The notes below the pieces were generated by a model. That model was not told the origin of the DNA. It saw only the letters and a list, made by a program, of their open reading frames with translations, and did not search any database. Source: Fulvia fulva (lineage: Eukaryota > Ascomycota > Dothideomycetes > Mycosphaerellales > Mycosphaerellaceae). Taken from it: a stretch of 64,000 nucleotides of DNA. Below are positions 33,798 through 45,638 of the stretch, one piece after another. Position numbers and translations under genes: made by a program. Every line of letters begins with the position of its first letter. Positions within the stretch are counted from its first letter, which is position 1. Location: NCBI RefSeq assembly GCF_020509005.1, contig NC_063014.1:5022001-5086000 (forward strand). The letters run 5' to 3'.

Positions 33798-35055
33798 ATG
33801 GCCGAAGGCGAACGAGACTTGGAGAAGGGCGTTTCTATCGAGCTTTCGCACGAGGAAGCTAGACCCTTCTTGCTTGGGACTGAAGATGACGATGCGGCTA
33901 CACGAGCGGTCGATAAGGAGCCTCTAGTGTCGAAGACAGGCCTCAGCAGAAGATTCTGGTTCTGCGCGATTGTCAATACGGTATCGACAGTCAGCATAGT
34001 AAGGGAGCTCCGACCTAGAAAGTAAACAACCACTGACGATCCATCAAAGGTCTTCGTCAACAAGCGCATCTTCGAAGACGCAAAGCTCCGGCACGCACAA
34101 GTCACTTTTGCAGCCTTCCATTTCGCAATCACGTATGCGCTGCTATTGGCGCTATCAATGCCACAGCTTGGGCTCTTCGAGACGAAAAGTGTCGACAAAT
34201 GGACAATCCTCCCACTCGCGCTCGCCATGATCTTCAACGTCGTTCTGCCGAACGCATCTCTGGCCTATTCGAGCATACAATTCTATCAGATCGCCAGGGT
34301 CCTGATCACGCCCTGCATTGTCATGCTTAATTACGTCCTCTACCGACTCACGATCTCGCGACAGGCGGCAATGACGTTGGCACCGATATGTATTGGCGTT
34401 GCTGTTGTGTCGTACTTTGACACGAGACCTTCAGCAGACTCGAGATCCACCTCCCTTCTCGGCGTGTTCTTTGCGCTCAGTGGGGTGTTGGTTAGCAGCA
34501 TCTACAGCATCTGGATCGGACGGTATCACAATTTTTTGGAAGTCTCAAGCTGGCAGTTGCTCATGAACCAGGCACCGGTCTGCGTGCTGGTTATGCTTTA
34601 CATCATCCCCTTCTCGGACGATGTCACGGTCTTGCGTTCTATGGCAATTTCACTTCCATCGTGGATGCTGATCATCCTGGTAACTATCTTGCCCATTCTC
34701 TCATTTGTGAAAAGTACGGCTAACAACAACCACAGAGTGGCGTCTTCGCATGTCTGATCAACCTCACGCACTACTTCATCGTCAACGAGGCCGGAGCTGT
34801 CAGTGCCAGTGTTGTTGGACATTGCAAGACGTGCATTATCATTGTTGTTGGATGGGTTGTGAGCCGCAAGCCTGTCAGGGACGGTAGTATGCTTGGTATT
34901 GTACTTGCAATTGGGGGTGCGATAGCGTGAGTCGTCCTGTGTGTCCGAGATGTGAAGGGCGTCGGCTGAATTGTGTTCACGTTACTAATGAGATCAGGTA
35001 TACGTACGTCAAGGAACGGCCTGTGAGGAAGATGGCGAAAGAACTTCCGAGATAA
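33798..35055 (+). CDS. Triose-phosphate/nucleotide-sugar type transporter (TPT/DMT family, SLC35E-like)
   Basis: Four exons: 33798-33998, 34050-34679, 34736-34926 and 34998-35055, with introns of 51, 56 and 71 bp; 359 residues. After an acidic cytosolic N-terminus of ~50 residues come about ten hydrophobic helices. Family landmarks are NTVSTVSIVFVNKRIFED in helix 1, the K-R pair there, SLAYSSIQFYQIARVLITP in the middle, and SASVVGHCKTCIIIVVGW in the second half, ending with a basic tail YVKERPVRKMAKELPR. The family exchanges sugar phosphates or nucleotide sugars for phosphate or nucleoside monophosphate, usually in Golgi or ER. Substrate is not predictable. It converges on the GNAT gene, with about 400 bp between stops. 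Confidence 0.87.
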
Positions 35056-35449
35056 AGAAGAGGATAATGCAAGGTGTGTGAGTCGACATATGTAAGAAGC
35101 ATCCGTAGTGCTCTAAGACATCATTGATACTCGAGGAGTTCAAACTGCCCTCGATGCTACTTGCTACTCGCTCCTTCATTAACGGTGGAGTTGCCGTAGT
35201 TCAGACTGCCACTACTTCGTCCTCCACCGCCGCATCTCTCTCTGCATAGTTCCAACTTTCTGATGCATCAACTGGCAACCCCTTCTTGCTCTCCACCACA
35301 TTCCTCCTGGAAATCCTCAACGGTCCTTATAACCAGTCTCGAGTATAGCCTTCTACACAAGATCACCATCAATGCATGGGAAACGTGAGATCGGCACGCG
35401 CCAATGCATCGACATGAGACCGTGCCTCTGCTTGAAGCAGAACATTCGA
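35056..35449. other. Convergent intergenic spacer
   Basis: Joint 3' flank of two convergent genes. No other feature seen. Confidence 0.5.
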
Positions 35450-36562
35450 TCAGCTGTCCAACGCTCCAAGATCCATACGGCACCAAAAGACCTCCCACTC
35501 ACTTTTGCCACCCATACTCTTACTTACGCCCACACTAGCCTCATTACCTTTGATAACATAATCATGCGCTACCCTCTCCACCCCCTCCTCCCAGAAAAGA
35601 TCCATCTTCTCCTTGAACAGCTTCGCCATCACTGCTTTAGCCAATCCTTTCCCTCTGTACTCAGGCTCAACATGTAGCGTCGAAAGACTCCCATCAAGCC
35701 CAACAAATGCCCAAGCCACGGGACCCTCTGCCTCAAATATCGCCACATTAGGCAACACAGCAAGTGTCTTGTCCTGTCTAGGAATCTGCGTCCTCACTCT
35801 CACAAGCGCAAAGTGCTGCCGTGATAGCGTTCCCCATCGCAGGTCCTCTGGCAGCGTCGTCGATACCGTGTTCGGTAACGTATCCACAGCAAACGTATAC
35901 ATATGATTCGGCACCATGCCAGCCCGGGGGAAACTCCTAATAATAAACCCCTCCCGCGCGAGAACTTGTGCTGTCTTCTCATGGATCGCTCCCAGGAGCA
36001 TGATGTCCTGCCTCATCATGTGCGCAGCAGACTCGGCGCGGGATCTCCCTGAAGCGTCCAAATCGTCATCGCGGACTTGGGCTTGCTCAGCGTCCAGAAT
36101 GTCCTGATGTAGAGAGGTCGGGATGGGAAGGGATTTCATTGTCTTGATCAATTGGCGCAGTAATCGGGCTTGTAGATTTTTCTGTCCGTCGTCTTCATTC
36201 ACTACTCCATTGGTTGAGGCACTTCCTTCCCAACTCGCAAACATCCAGACCTCAGTCTCGGGTCTACAGGTCATGTCCACGAAGGCGATGAGCCATTGAT
36301 CCTTGTTTGGAATTTCCAATGCCACGTTTGGGTTGAGGCCGTACTGCGACAGGTCAATATCCACCTTACCATACGATGATGCAGATTAAGGATATACCAG
36401 ATTCGAAACCAGAATGGTGTCTTCAAAGAAGCGACCAAATTGTAATCTTCTGTATAGTGGTAGTGATACAGGTAAATACTTTCGCAAAATATCTCGCGCT
36501 CGGACAACGACGGGATCAGAGGGAAAGGTGATCGAGTAGGTGTGCATTTTGGTTGATGCCAT
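35450..36562 (-). CDS. GNAT-family N-acyltransferase (FR47 / glycine N-acyltransferase-like)
   Basis: Two exons, 36398-36562 and 35450-36343, with a 54-bp intron (GTATAT..GCAG), give 352 residues. Exon 1 starts MASTKMHTYSITFPSD and is needed to complete the family N-terminus. The C-terminal third carries the acetyl-CoA fold: VAWAFVGLDGSLSTLHVEPE, then the pyrophosphate-binding YRGKGLAKAVMAKLF, and a final VGVSKSMGGKSEWEVFWCRM. Fungal relatives are often annotated as FR47-like or glycine N-acyltransferase-like. The acceptor is unknown and no signal or membrane segment is present. A single frame starting at MDIDLSQYG would miss the first 55 residues. Confidence 0.8.
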
Positions 36563-37163
36563 GTTGCCGCTCTGTCAATGAGAGGACGAACGATCGTGGA
36601 GAGTATACTGTGTGCACGGGAAAGACGAATCAATGTTGTTACTTGGAGTTGTTGGCATTGCTAAACTTCAGGATAAGTCAATGCACGGAATTATCTTGGG
36701 AGGTGGTGGTGGTGGTGGTGGTGGTGGTGGTGGTGAAGATGTCCACTTCAGGCAGGAGGAATTTCGTTGTGCCGGGATCCACAGTAGCTCTGGTGCTGCA
36801 AATATGATGCACGGGAAAGAAGACGATCGACTTGATACAGAACGCTTTCATTTCTGCAGTGATGTCTCAAATACTATCCTGCTTTACTCTACAGCGCCGA
36901 ACGCCACGAGCCACTCGAAGCTATGCCCAATGCATGCAAAACACCGAATCAAGTCTATCATGACGGGTATCAAGCGCTCAACCATGCCTCCTCCAACGAA
37001 GGCCAGAAGCATGGCAGCAGCAGTCGTGAGATCATCGACAGATGTTGTCGTCTGTCTTGCTCCTCCCGCGCTCACCCAGCCCAGTGTATCATGCTTGTCG
37101 CATGCCTGTCGTGTCATGCCTTTCCATCTCGTCGTAGATCTATTGTATGCACTCCAAATGCGC
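36563..37163. other. Intergenic with GGT microsatellite
   Basis: About 600 bp containing a (GGT)11 run. Long open frames here are carried by the repeat and show no protein family features. Confidence 0.5.
36702..36735 (+). repeat. (GGT)11 microsatellite
   Basis: Uninterrupted GGT units over 34 bp, about 140 bp upstream of the GNAT start on the other strand, so possibly in its promoter. Confidence 0.85.
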
Positions 37164-38498
37164 TTACTGGGACGCGCACTGTACTCTCTCACCTCCTGCA
37201 TGCATCTCGTCGTCGTCGTCGTCCGTTGCGCGGTTCGCACGCTCGCCTTCTCGCATGGGGTCGACCTTTTCGAGGGAGTAGTCTTCGGTCATGGCGTCTG
37301 GCGGTGGTACGTTCTGTGGCGTACGTGGTGGGAGGACGGACTCGAGAGCCTTGATCTGCTGTGGCTGGAGTGGTGTTGGGTATCCTTCCGCGTCTGGTGG
37401 CCCGCTGAGTCGTTCTGGGAACTTCACTTCGAACTGAACGTACAGGTTGCCGAAGTCGTGGTGCCTGTACGAAGGCATACCCTGGCCGCGAATGACCTTG
37501 ATCTGGCCTATAAATATGTTAGCATCTCATCATCCTGTGTACCACGCTGTCATTTGCTTACCTGGTGAGATGACCTCGCCGGGGATAATCTCAACTGTCA
37601 ACCATCGCTCGTCGAGGTGCTCAATGAAGATGGCACCACCGGCCAGTGCTGTCAGAAGATCGATCTCGGCGTGGTAGAAGAGATCGTCACCCTTTCGCTG
37701 GAAACGTGGGTGTGGCTTCTGCTCGATCTCGAACTGCACGTCGCCGGGCTGCACACCAGGCATCTGGTCACCCTCACCACGGAAGTCGATCTTGGTGCCA
37801 GTTTGTACACCACGGTCAACGTGCACGTGGAGAACCTTTCGCTCGATGACAGTCTTCTTGCCATTGCACTGCTTGCACTTGTCCTTCTCGCGGATCGACT
37901 CGCCCTCTCCGTTGCAGTCTGGGCAGACAGTTTGGAAGCGTTGGATCATGGGACCCATCTGGCGCATCATGGTCTTCATACCCTGTCCGTTGCATCCTGC
38001 GCAAGTCTTGACAGCGCCTTCCTTACCACCGCGACCCTCACACTTTGAGCAGATGACGGACTTTTGCAGTGCAAGCTTGGAGACCTTGCCTCGGTAGATG
38101 TCCTCGAGGGAGACCTTGTGGACGTGGTGGATCGTCCGTGCCTTCTTCGGGCCTGGGTCACGTCCTCCCATTCCACCACCGAACATGCCACCAAAGCCAC
38201 CACCGCCTCCGCCGAAGAACTGTGCGAAGAGATCCTCTGCGTTCATGCCGGCACCACCGGCGCCGCCCTGCTCAAGACCCTCCTCGCCATATTGGTCGTA
38301 CAGCTGGCGCTTCTGTGGGTCTGATAGTGTCTCGTATGCATGTGAGATCTCCTTGAACTTCTCTGCCGCAGCTGGATCATGTGCGTTCTTGTCCGGGTGG
38401 TGCTTCAGCGCGCCCTTTCGGTATGCGGTCTTGAGCTGTGATTCCGAGGCATCAGGCGAGACGCCGAGGATGTCGTAGAATTTGCTTTCTTTCACCAT
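37164..38498 (-). CDS. ydj1: Type I Hsp40 co-chaperone, Ydj1/Mas5-like, with CaaX box
   Basis: Two exons (37562-38498 and 37164-37507) with a 54-bp intron give 426 residues. The J domain opens [20 protein letters not shown] and carries the catalytic HPD (HHPDKN). A Gly/Phe-rich linker with GGGGGFGG follows. Four zinc-binding repeats are present: [24 protein letters not shown] and CKQCNGKK. The C-terminal substrate domains include [11 protein letters not shown]. The protein ends VQCASQ, whose CASQ is the same farnesylation box as yeast Ydj1. It stimulates Hsp70 ATPase in cytosol and at ER/mitochondrial surfaces. Divergent from trm82, with about 800 bp between starts. Confidence 0.96.
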
Positions 38499-39306
38499 GG
38501 TGAAGGTGGGGTCGAGGCAGCGGAGAGTGTTGTGTTGTTGTGGTCGCTATCTCGGCAAATGTAGCTGGAGGGTATATCGAGGGAGGCAGAGATGCGGTCG
38601 CTGCTATATTAGTGGGCGATGCTATAAGAGGATCTGTCAGCAGCTGAATGTACGGGAGGCAGAAGTTTGGCGAAGGCTGAGCGGAGGGCGAAGTGGTGGT
38701 GGTGCGGACGGGAGGGTTGTTGGTGGGCGAAGAACGGCAGGCGGCGCAACTTTCGAAGGCTGCGGCGGGCGCTACTCACCGTTGGACGACGCAATCGAAA
38801 GCCGAGCGGACAACGGGTATTACGGCGGAGAGGGAGAAGTGTTTGCTGAGGCGATGAAAGAAGTGAAGATGAAGCTGACGGGATCTTTCACTGTTCGTAA
38901 GGCAACAACCCCCCGAAAACTGCTCTGCCTTGAAATGCGTAACAGGCCCTGCAGCATCGCTCTTTCCTGCGGCTCATCCCGCTCCTTCCACTGTTCTGAC
39001 GATTTCCACGAGTTTCTCTGAGACCTTCCTGCCCAATCTGACCGCCGAGCGAACAGCGAAGCAGTGCGACTGATATCTGAGGGTTATGCGATATCACCAA
39101 GCACAGCAGAAACACGTCCAGACCAAGTAGCGCATCTGAGGAATGCGTTCATCGACTGTGATGGAGCGCTTGGCATAGATGGTCGCGATTGCCACCAGCC
39201 CTATCGGATCTAGCCAGCGCCGCTAACCAGGAATAGCAAGTGAATCTCGAATTGCATCTCAAACATCGCTACATCTCCTGCGTATTGGCATACTCAGCAA
39301 TAAGCC
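38499..39306. promoter_or_regulatory. Divergent promoter region ydj1 / trm82
   Basis: About 800 bp between divergent starts. No convincing three-unit heat-shock element is seen; a single TTCGAA lies near 38752. Confidence 0.45.
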
Positions 39307-40927
39307 ATGTTCCATCCGTTCCAGTGTATCGTCACGCTCCAGCAGCGATACTTTGTGGCCGCATGTGGTCCGAGACTGACATCTGTTGACCTCGAGACCG
39401 GCAGGTTAGTGTGTGAATGGCCGTCAAACCAAGATGTACGTTACACATACCTTGAGCATACAGAGCAAGGTCAACTGCGCATGTCTGTCTCGCTCAGGCA
39501 TCTCTCGATAATTCTTACTGACACGCCATAAGGTCAGCGTAGCGACAACAGAAAGCAATGGCAAGGCAAAGGACTTGGACTTGGACCAGCCGCCTTCGAA
39601 AAAGCAGAAGGTAGATGATACCGGCAAAGACGACGAGGGCCAAGCTCCTGCTCAGAAGCAGAAACCCTCGACACCTGCCAAAGCGCCTAGTATTATCAAG
39701 CTTGCCGCCTCCCACCAGGGGGATTTCCTGGTTGTCATCACGGAAGACAAATGTGTCCACGTTTTCGCACACAGCGAAGGACAGCTAGTGGAACTCAGCC
39801 AACGAATCATGCCCAAGCGACCATGTGCGGTTCAAATTCTGCCAGACAATGCAACAATCCTGGTGGCCGACAAGTTCGGAGATGTGTACTCGCTACCACT
39901 CATACCAACGGCTGCCGACAGTGGCGATGCAAATGCTGGCGCCCAAGACACAGCGTCAGAAGCCGGAAATCTCTTCAAGCCGAGTGCGGACTTGACCACC
40001 ATTCACAGCAAGCGCAACCGCCAGGTTCTGGAAGCACAAATGAAGCAGAAGAACTTCACGAAGAAGAAAGATCCACTAAAGTTCGAGCACAAGATCTTGA
40101 TCGGACATGTCTCCATGCTTACAGACATGCGGTACATGAGCGAAGCAAGTGCACCCCAGAGAGGATACATCGTCACAGCTGATCGAGACGAGCACATCCG
40201 CGTGTCGAGGGGCCCGCCGCAATCCCATGTCATTGAGGGCTTCTGCCTGGGACACACCGAGTTCGTGAGCAAAGTCCGCCAACTAGGCAATGGTTCCTCT
40301 ATACTGGTCAGTGGTGGTGGCGACGATTGGCTGGGTGTCTGGGACTGGACGAGATCTGAGCTGCTTAGAAAGCTGCACTTCAAGCCTTTCTTACAATCTC
40401 CTCCGGAGAAGATCGCTGTGTCTGGAATGTGGAACGTTAGTATCGCAACGGGCGACGACACAAGGACTCCAGTGGTCGTCGTGGCGCTCGAGGGAATCAA
40501 AACACTGCTTCTCGTTGGTGTTTTCGGGCCACTGAACGTCGAGACTGATGACGAAGTCTCTGCGTTACGTTTCGCGGCGATAGAACTTACGCACAATCCG
40601 ATCGACGTTGTGTCAACACATGATGATACTCTCATCGTGGCTTTGGACAACCGAAATAGCGGGGGGAAGTTCGCTTTGTTGACTATGAGGATGTACATCG
40701 ATAATGCGGAGATGGACGTCGCTGGCCACAAGAACGGGCAGGATCCTCGGATCCAGGCGCTCTACACGACACAGCGACATGCTCCAATCGAGGCAGATGC
40801 CAAGGACCTGGATACACTGCTGTACGGGGTCTCCAATCTGCGCAAGAGGAGAGACTTGGCTGATGGCGAGGCAAATGGGGACGAAAATGACGAGAGTGTA
40901 CTTGAGCCGGAACCTGCAGAAGAATAG
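39307..40927 (+). CDS. trm82: tRNA (guanine-N7) methyltransferase non-catalytic subunit Trm82 (WDR4)
   Basis: Two exons (39307-39435 and 39533-40927) with a 97-bp intron (GTACGT..TAAG) give 507 residues. WD-repeat propeller with family signatures GHVSMLTDMRYM, YIVTADRDEHIRVSRGPPQS, EGFCLGHTEFVSKVRQL and SGGGDDWLGVWDW. A Lys/Gln-rich low-complexity insert (residues ~55-85) interrupts blade 1, which is common in fungi. Trm82 stabilises the catalytic Trm8 partner, which forms m7G46 in tRNAs; trm8 is not in this window. The C-terminus is acidic and probably disordered. Confidence 0.93.
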
Positions 40928-41694
40928 TCTCGGCATTAGACACTGACACTATCGTCAGCACAAGCAGGGCATCCAATATAGCGTGACCAAAACGACGCGT
41001 TGATTACAGAGCTGAACCTAGCTTGGGTTACACAACGGCACAAATGACACTCTGCGGCTCTGCAGTTGCTAAGGCTGACCCTCGACTCTGAGGTATGAGA
41101 AGCACACCATTGACTTCAGACAGTACCTAGAAAGTGTATAACCAATGCCATGCTCCATGTGTTTGCCCTCTACCAACCTTCCACCGCTTCGGCTTTCCAG
41201 CGCATTCTTGTTGGGCCAGTGAGCCTTGTGGGAGTCGTTCCGTGTTGTCTCCGAAGCTCTTGTATCTTTGAGGTCTTCAGCCGTCGCGCGTAGCGCCCGT
41301 CTGAGCAGTCTGTGTGCGCTGATGTAGTGCGGTATATGATGGGTGATGGCGTGGTCGCCAAGAGAGCCTGCGCGGGATCTCCGCAGGTCTACCACCTCGA
41401 TTGGCGCCGCGATGAGATGGCGGCATGTACTGCCAGCATGACAAGCGACTTCAGCTGCTACCAACGCGACAGGATTTACCAGCTGACCCGGTGGCTTCTC
41501 GCCAGCAAGATCGAATTCCCGCAAGAAGTACTGGAAAGAGTCAGTCATCACAGCACGAGAATGATGGCATCGAATAAGATACCTCGGTCTTCCACAGGCC
41601 AACTACTTCCTCCTTCGCCTTGCGCAATGCCTCAGGTCCATCGTGCCCGCCACTGACCTCCTCGTCGACGACAGCATCCTCGTGCGCGGCCACG
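40928..41694. other. Downstream flank, possible extra exons of the next gene
   Basis: Minus-strand sequence 41583-41678 reads like protein (ALRKAKEEVVGLWKTE) and may be a second exon of the small gene at 41695-42072. The rest shows nothing certain. Confidence 0.4.
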
Positions 41695-42072
41695 CTAGAT
41701 GTCACGGTTGCTTCCTGCTAGTACCCCTTCCGGCTTATCTTCATCTGCATCGAGCACAGCGTTGAGCTCCTCAAGCTCACCTGCTAGCTCTTCCAGCATT
41801 TCATCAGCATGAGCGTCCTCGCAAAAGGTATGCTCGCGGCGCACAGTCCACCACATCTCTTGAGCCTTCACAAAGCATTCATTGGCTTCCTCCCAGTCTA
41901 CTAGGCAGTTCCCGAGCAGCATCCATGTCTTCATACGGTGGTATCGAGGTAAGCCTTCATCGTCGAGCAATTTGTATGCTTTTTCGATGCATGCCTCGAA
42001 CTCGTCGTTGTAGTAAAGGTCGACGAGCTCGTTGTAAGCTTCACGGCAAAACTGTTCGATAATGGGATCCAT
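41695..42072 (-). CDS. Small helical (TPR-like) hypothetical protein
   Basis: Unspliced frame of 125 residues starting MDPIIEQFCREAYNELVDLY. The sequence is a run of amphipathic helices rich in Glu, Leu and Ala, with a TPR-like helix pair (HRMKTWMLLGNCLVDWEEAN) and an acidic tail. I know similar unnamed small proteins from Dothideomycetes but no function. The true gene may continue. A 46-bp intron (41679-41724, GTACTA..GAG) would join a coding-like exon 41583-41678. A further 52-bp intron with a CTGAC branch site and CAG acceptor (41531-41582) could follow. The stop at 41695 may therefore be intronic. Confidence 0.6.
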   Translation of the reverse strand: MDPIIEQFCREAYNELVDLYYNDEFEACIEKAYKLLDDEGLPRYHRMKTWMLLGNCLVDWEEANECFVKAQEMWWTVRREHTFCEDAHADEMLEELAGELEELNAVLDADEDKPEGVLAGSNRDI

Positions 42073-42920
42073 GATGATGTGTAGAGCAGGCGTGCGATGT
42101 CCGGATGATAATATGGTATGAAGCGTTATTCTGAAAGCGCGAGAGCGGTTGTTGTTCAGTGGTGAGGGTGTTCTTGCAAAGTGCAGCTCAAGACGCAGCG
42201 ACCCGCATGTCAGAATAGGAAGGCTCGAGCAACTCGAGAGGGAAGAGCCTGGACGCTAAAGCGAAAAAGTGGGGCATGGTCAATTGGTGGCCAGTATAAA
42301 AACAAACGACGACAGACGCGTTACTTTGCTGCCGTGTCCCGCAATTCAGGATGTCACTCGTCATATTGCGTTCTTACGGGCTCTCTGACGAGAGGCTCGT
42401 CTGGCGAGAATGGGTGAGAGGCATTTTGGACTAGGATCAATCTGGAGGCTCGGGGGTGGCTCAGGACAACAGGAGCTGTCAGGACGGGAAGCACGAGTAC
42501 GATTGGCGTGATACGAGACATGCGGGAAGGTTCGGGTGGCACATGTCGTGAATTCGTGTGATCGTCGGCCATAGAGACTATGAAGTTGAAACATGGCGTA
42601 CTGGGACCTGGAAATCATTGTCAGCCTTCGTCCACACCACAGCTTGATGAACAGTGAATATATCGATGGATGCCAATTCAGAAAAAAATTAGATGTGTTG
42701 CTTAAGTTTGGACCTCATTGAGGAACTCAGGGTTAAAAATGTGTCATCATAACAGGTAGTGGGTGTTGTGGGAGAGAAATGTGAGACGTACCTTTGCCAA
42801 GACCAAGTCACGACACCATGCCACAGTCGTTGACAATGTCCTTTGAGCGGCAGACTCTTTCAATTGTCAACTATGTCCAGTTGGTTGTATCTGGTGACCG
42901 CGATGCACTTGACAACACGC
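42073..42920. other. Intergenic between small gene promoter and rpp0 3' end
   Basis: About 850 bp with no supported gene. A short reverse frame with a signal-peptide-like start (near 42521) was considered and rejected. Confidence 0.45.
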
Positions 42921-43923
42921 TTAGTCGAAGAGACCGAAGCCCATGTCCTCGTCCTCCTCTTCAGACTCCTCCTTCTTCTCCTCAGCGGCAGCAGCTGGAG
43001 CATCACCACCAGCGGCTGGGGCAGAGCCAGCAGCTGGGGCAGCAGCAGCGTACTTGTCTGGGTTGCGGACGCGGTCCTTGAGCTCGGCGATGGACTCCCA
43101 CTCGATCTCGGTCTCCAGGGCGATGGAGATGAGGTTCTTGTAGCCGTTGACCAAGCTGTGCATGATCGATGGCAGAGTTGGGAAGTTGAGGGCCAACGAG
43201 ATGGAGGCGATGGTGCAGATGGCAGAGCCGAAAGTCTTGAGAAGCTGGGACTCCTCAATGTCGAGGACGCTGACGTCGAAAGTCTGACCCTGGTCGTAGA
43301 TCTGAGCAATGCCCATACCGTAGGTGAAGGGAGAGATGTTCAGCATGTTGAGCAGGGTAGCCTCGGAGGCTCCGACCTTGCTGCCAGCCTCGACGAGCTT
43401 GAGGTCAGTGGTGATTTCGATGGTACCACGGGCAATCTTGGTTGGGACACCGAGAGCCTGGAAGAAAGAGGTCTTTCCTGGTTCCATACCAGTGTTGCCT
43501 GCTGGCACGTAGACATCGGCGGGCGCGACGGCACCAGCACGGGCTGGAGCAGCGACACGGTTGGCCAAGATCTTCTCACGGGTCTCCTTGAGATCGCCGT
43601 TGGTGAAGATGAAGCCGACGTTGCCCTTGACGTGTGGGAGAAGGCGCTCGTACTCGGGGAAGTCGGACTGGAAGGTCCTCAGGGCGCGGCGGACCTAGTA
43701 AACATGACATTAGAGGGTGCTGCTGTCGCGTGATACCGACAATGCTCACCATGGTGTTCTTGCCCATCAGGACGACACCCTGGCCACGCAGAGAGATACG
43801 GATCTCGTGCATCTGCTGCGACGAGACATTGTCGACGGTGACGATGAAGATGGTCTTGTACTCCTCGAGCAAGCCCTTGAGCTTGTCGAAGTAGCCGGCC
43901 TTGTTTCCGCTCTTGCCCCCCAT
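42921..43923 (-). CDS. rpp0: Large-subunit ribosomal stalk protein P0
   Basis: Two exons, 43750-43923 and 42921-43694, with a 55-bp intron (GTGAGC..CTAG) directly after GKNTM, give 315 residues. The L10-like rRNA-binding domain occupies the first ~110 residues ([34 protein letters not shown]). The insertion domain follows, then the helical spine for P1/P2 dimers, an Ala-rich hinge, and the shared P-protein tail [17 protein letters not shown]0 anchors the GTPase-activating stalk on the 60S subunit. Confidence 0.97.
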
Positions 43924-44348
43924 ATCGTCTTGCGGTACAGGATATTTAAGGACTTGGTGTTGGTAAATGTGTTGGGTTCTGAGAAGGGGAGGTGTTGTGT
44001 TGCTGAAGTGAGCTCGACACGAGAGATTTTCCGTGCGGACAAGTTCGCCGATGCCAAGATCTCATTCCAATCACGTGACTGAAGCCAATCCACTTCTTCG
44101 TGTTCGCATCTCCATCATCTTTCCCTTTCCTCATCAACCTGACAAGCCATCGGCATTCTCCCCATCCGCTGCCGGACAGAAAGGATCGTAGATGCCGTGC
44201 TTGTGGAGGAGCCTTTGACGATGCATCATTTAATGGCGATCTCATGACACATGCAGGCCGGCAGCAGCTCGCTTGCAATGAGCTGCATCTCACCTTCCAC
44301 GTCGGCCATCTGAGCTCGATCTGAATGATACGATCATGCCAACACAAG
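43924..44348. promoter_or_regulatory. Divergent spacer rpp0 / HET gene
   Basis: About 425 bp holding the rpp0 promoter, including GATATTTAAGG ~25 bp upstream of its ATG on the opposite strand. No other gene. Confidence 0.45.
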
Positions 44349-45618
44349 ATGCGCCTGCTCAACACCAAGACATATCGAGCTACACGAGTACTTCGACAGT
44401 CAGGTGCCCAGCTATGCCGTTCTTTCACATCGCTGGGGCGAAGCAGAGCTGTCTTACCAACAGTACCGCATCTGTGCACAGGATCATCGAAAGAGGGGAC
44501 AGGTCGCCGGACCTGGCCATCGAAAGATCATCAAGGCCTGCGACTTCGCTAGGAGCCGTAAAGCAAAATGGATCTGGATCGACACGTGCTGCATAGACAA
44601 GAAGAGCAGCCAGGAACTTTCCGAGGCCATCAACTCCATGTACGACTGGTACAAGGGTGCGGCTGAATGCTATGCATATCTTGCTGATGTCCCTGCGACT
44701 CGTGGTAGATGGACTGATGAAATCCTCTCCGACTTCAAGCGCAGTGTATGGTTCACCCGTGGCTGGACTCTGCAAGAGCTCATTGCTCCATTATTTGTAG
44801 TATTCTGCGACTCAGCGTGGGAGATCATCGGTGTGAAGGAGAGTGCCAATAACATACTGCTTAGCCAGCCTGGCAGCATTGGACCCCTCGGTACTTTGAA
44901 CGCTGTACTGAGCCAGATCACTGGCATACCAGAACTGGTCCTCGGAGACGCAACAGAGCGTAGTCGATACAGCGTTGCGCAGAAGATGAACTGGGCTGCA
45001 GATGGACAAAATACCCGCGCCGAGGATACCGCGTACTGCCTCCTTGGAATCTTCTCTATCAACATGCCTTTGCTGTACGGAGAGCGTGAGAAGGCATTCG
45101 TACGTCTACAACGCGAGATCATGAATAGCACCCTTGACGAATCATTGCTGGCCTGGCGGACAGAAGAGGCGTATGACCTTGTACCTTCTCCTGCCTTCGA
45201 CTCTTTGACCTCGAACAAGAGATATCTCGCTTTGCTCGCCACCAGCCCAGCAGCCTTCAAGCATTGCCAAAACGTCAGTCGCCATCGCATTGGCATAGCT
45301 GGAGCTCCACGCTTTCTGTTAGCAGCAGCGGGTCTGATACAGTTTTGCCCCGACGAGCGATCCATGATATACCAGATCGAAAAGAAGACTTACGCCATTG
45401 TGCTGGGTTGTACCTACAGGACGCCATCGACAAATTCTGACGAATGGGAGCGCGATGCTTGCTGCCTCGTTGTATCAGCAGTGGCCTGCGGGCACTTGCG
45501 AAGAGTCCATCTGGCTGGTTCTGTCCAGGACAATCCTCTGCTTTTCCCCAAGATCACACCGACTCACACAATGAGGTTATACTTGCACAGCGTGGAAAAG
45601 GACGCAGATCAATGCTGA
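44349..45618 (+). CDS. HET-domain (heterokaryon incompatibility) protein with +1 frameshift near the start
   Basis: The 404-codon frame ending at 45618 contains a full HET domain: AVLSHRWGEAELSYQQY, KIIKACDFARSRKAKWIWID, TCCIDKKSSQELSEAINSMY, WFTRGWTLQELIAP and later EDTAYCLLGIFSINMPLLYG. That frame has no ATG upstream of the domain. The expected family opening MRLLNTKT lies at 44349 but one frame away. The switch occurs at 44373-44376, where four bases stand in place of one codon before ELHEYFDSQVPSYAV. Either the allele is broken, the base is a sequencing error, or an unseen upstream exon supplies the start. HET proteins trigger cell death on non-self fusion. Partner genes are not obvious. 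Confidence 0.8.
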
Positions 45619-45638
45619 GTCAACAGTGTGGACGCGTT

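Noticed and set aside
36612..37568. 318-codon forward frame across the GGT repeat
   Set aside because: Carried by the microsatellite and by the antisense of ydj1. Composition is not protein-like.
42354..42572. Reverse frame with signal-like segment (MSRITPIVLVLPVL)
   Set aside because: Fifty-five residues after the signal Met, no cysteines and no splice support. Likely chance.
42843..43733. 296-codon frame antisense to rpp0
   Set aside because: Shadow of the highly biased ribosomal protein gene.
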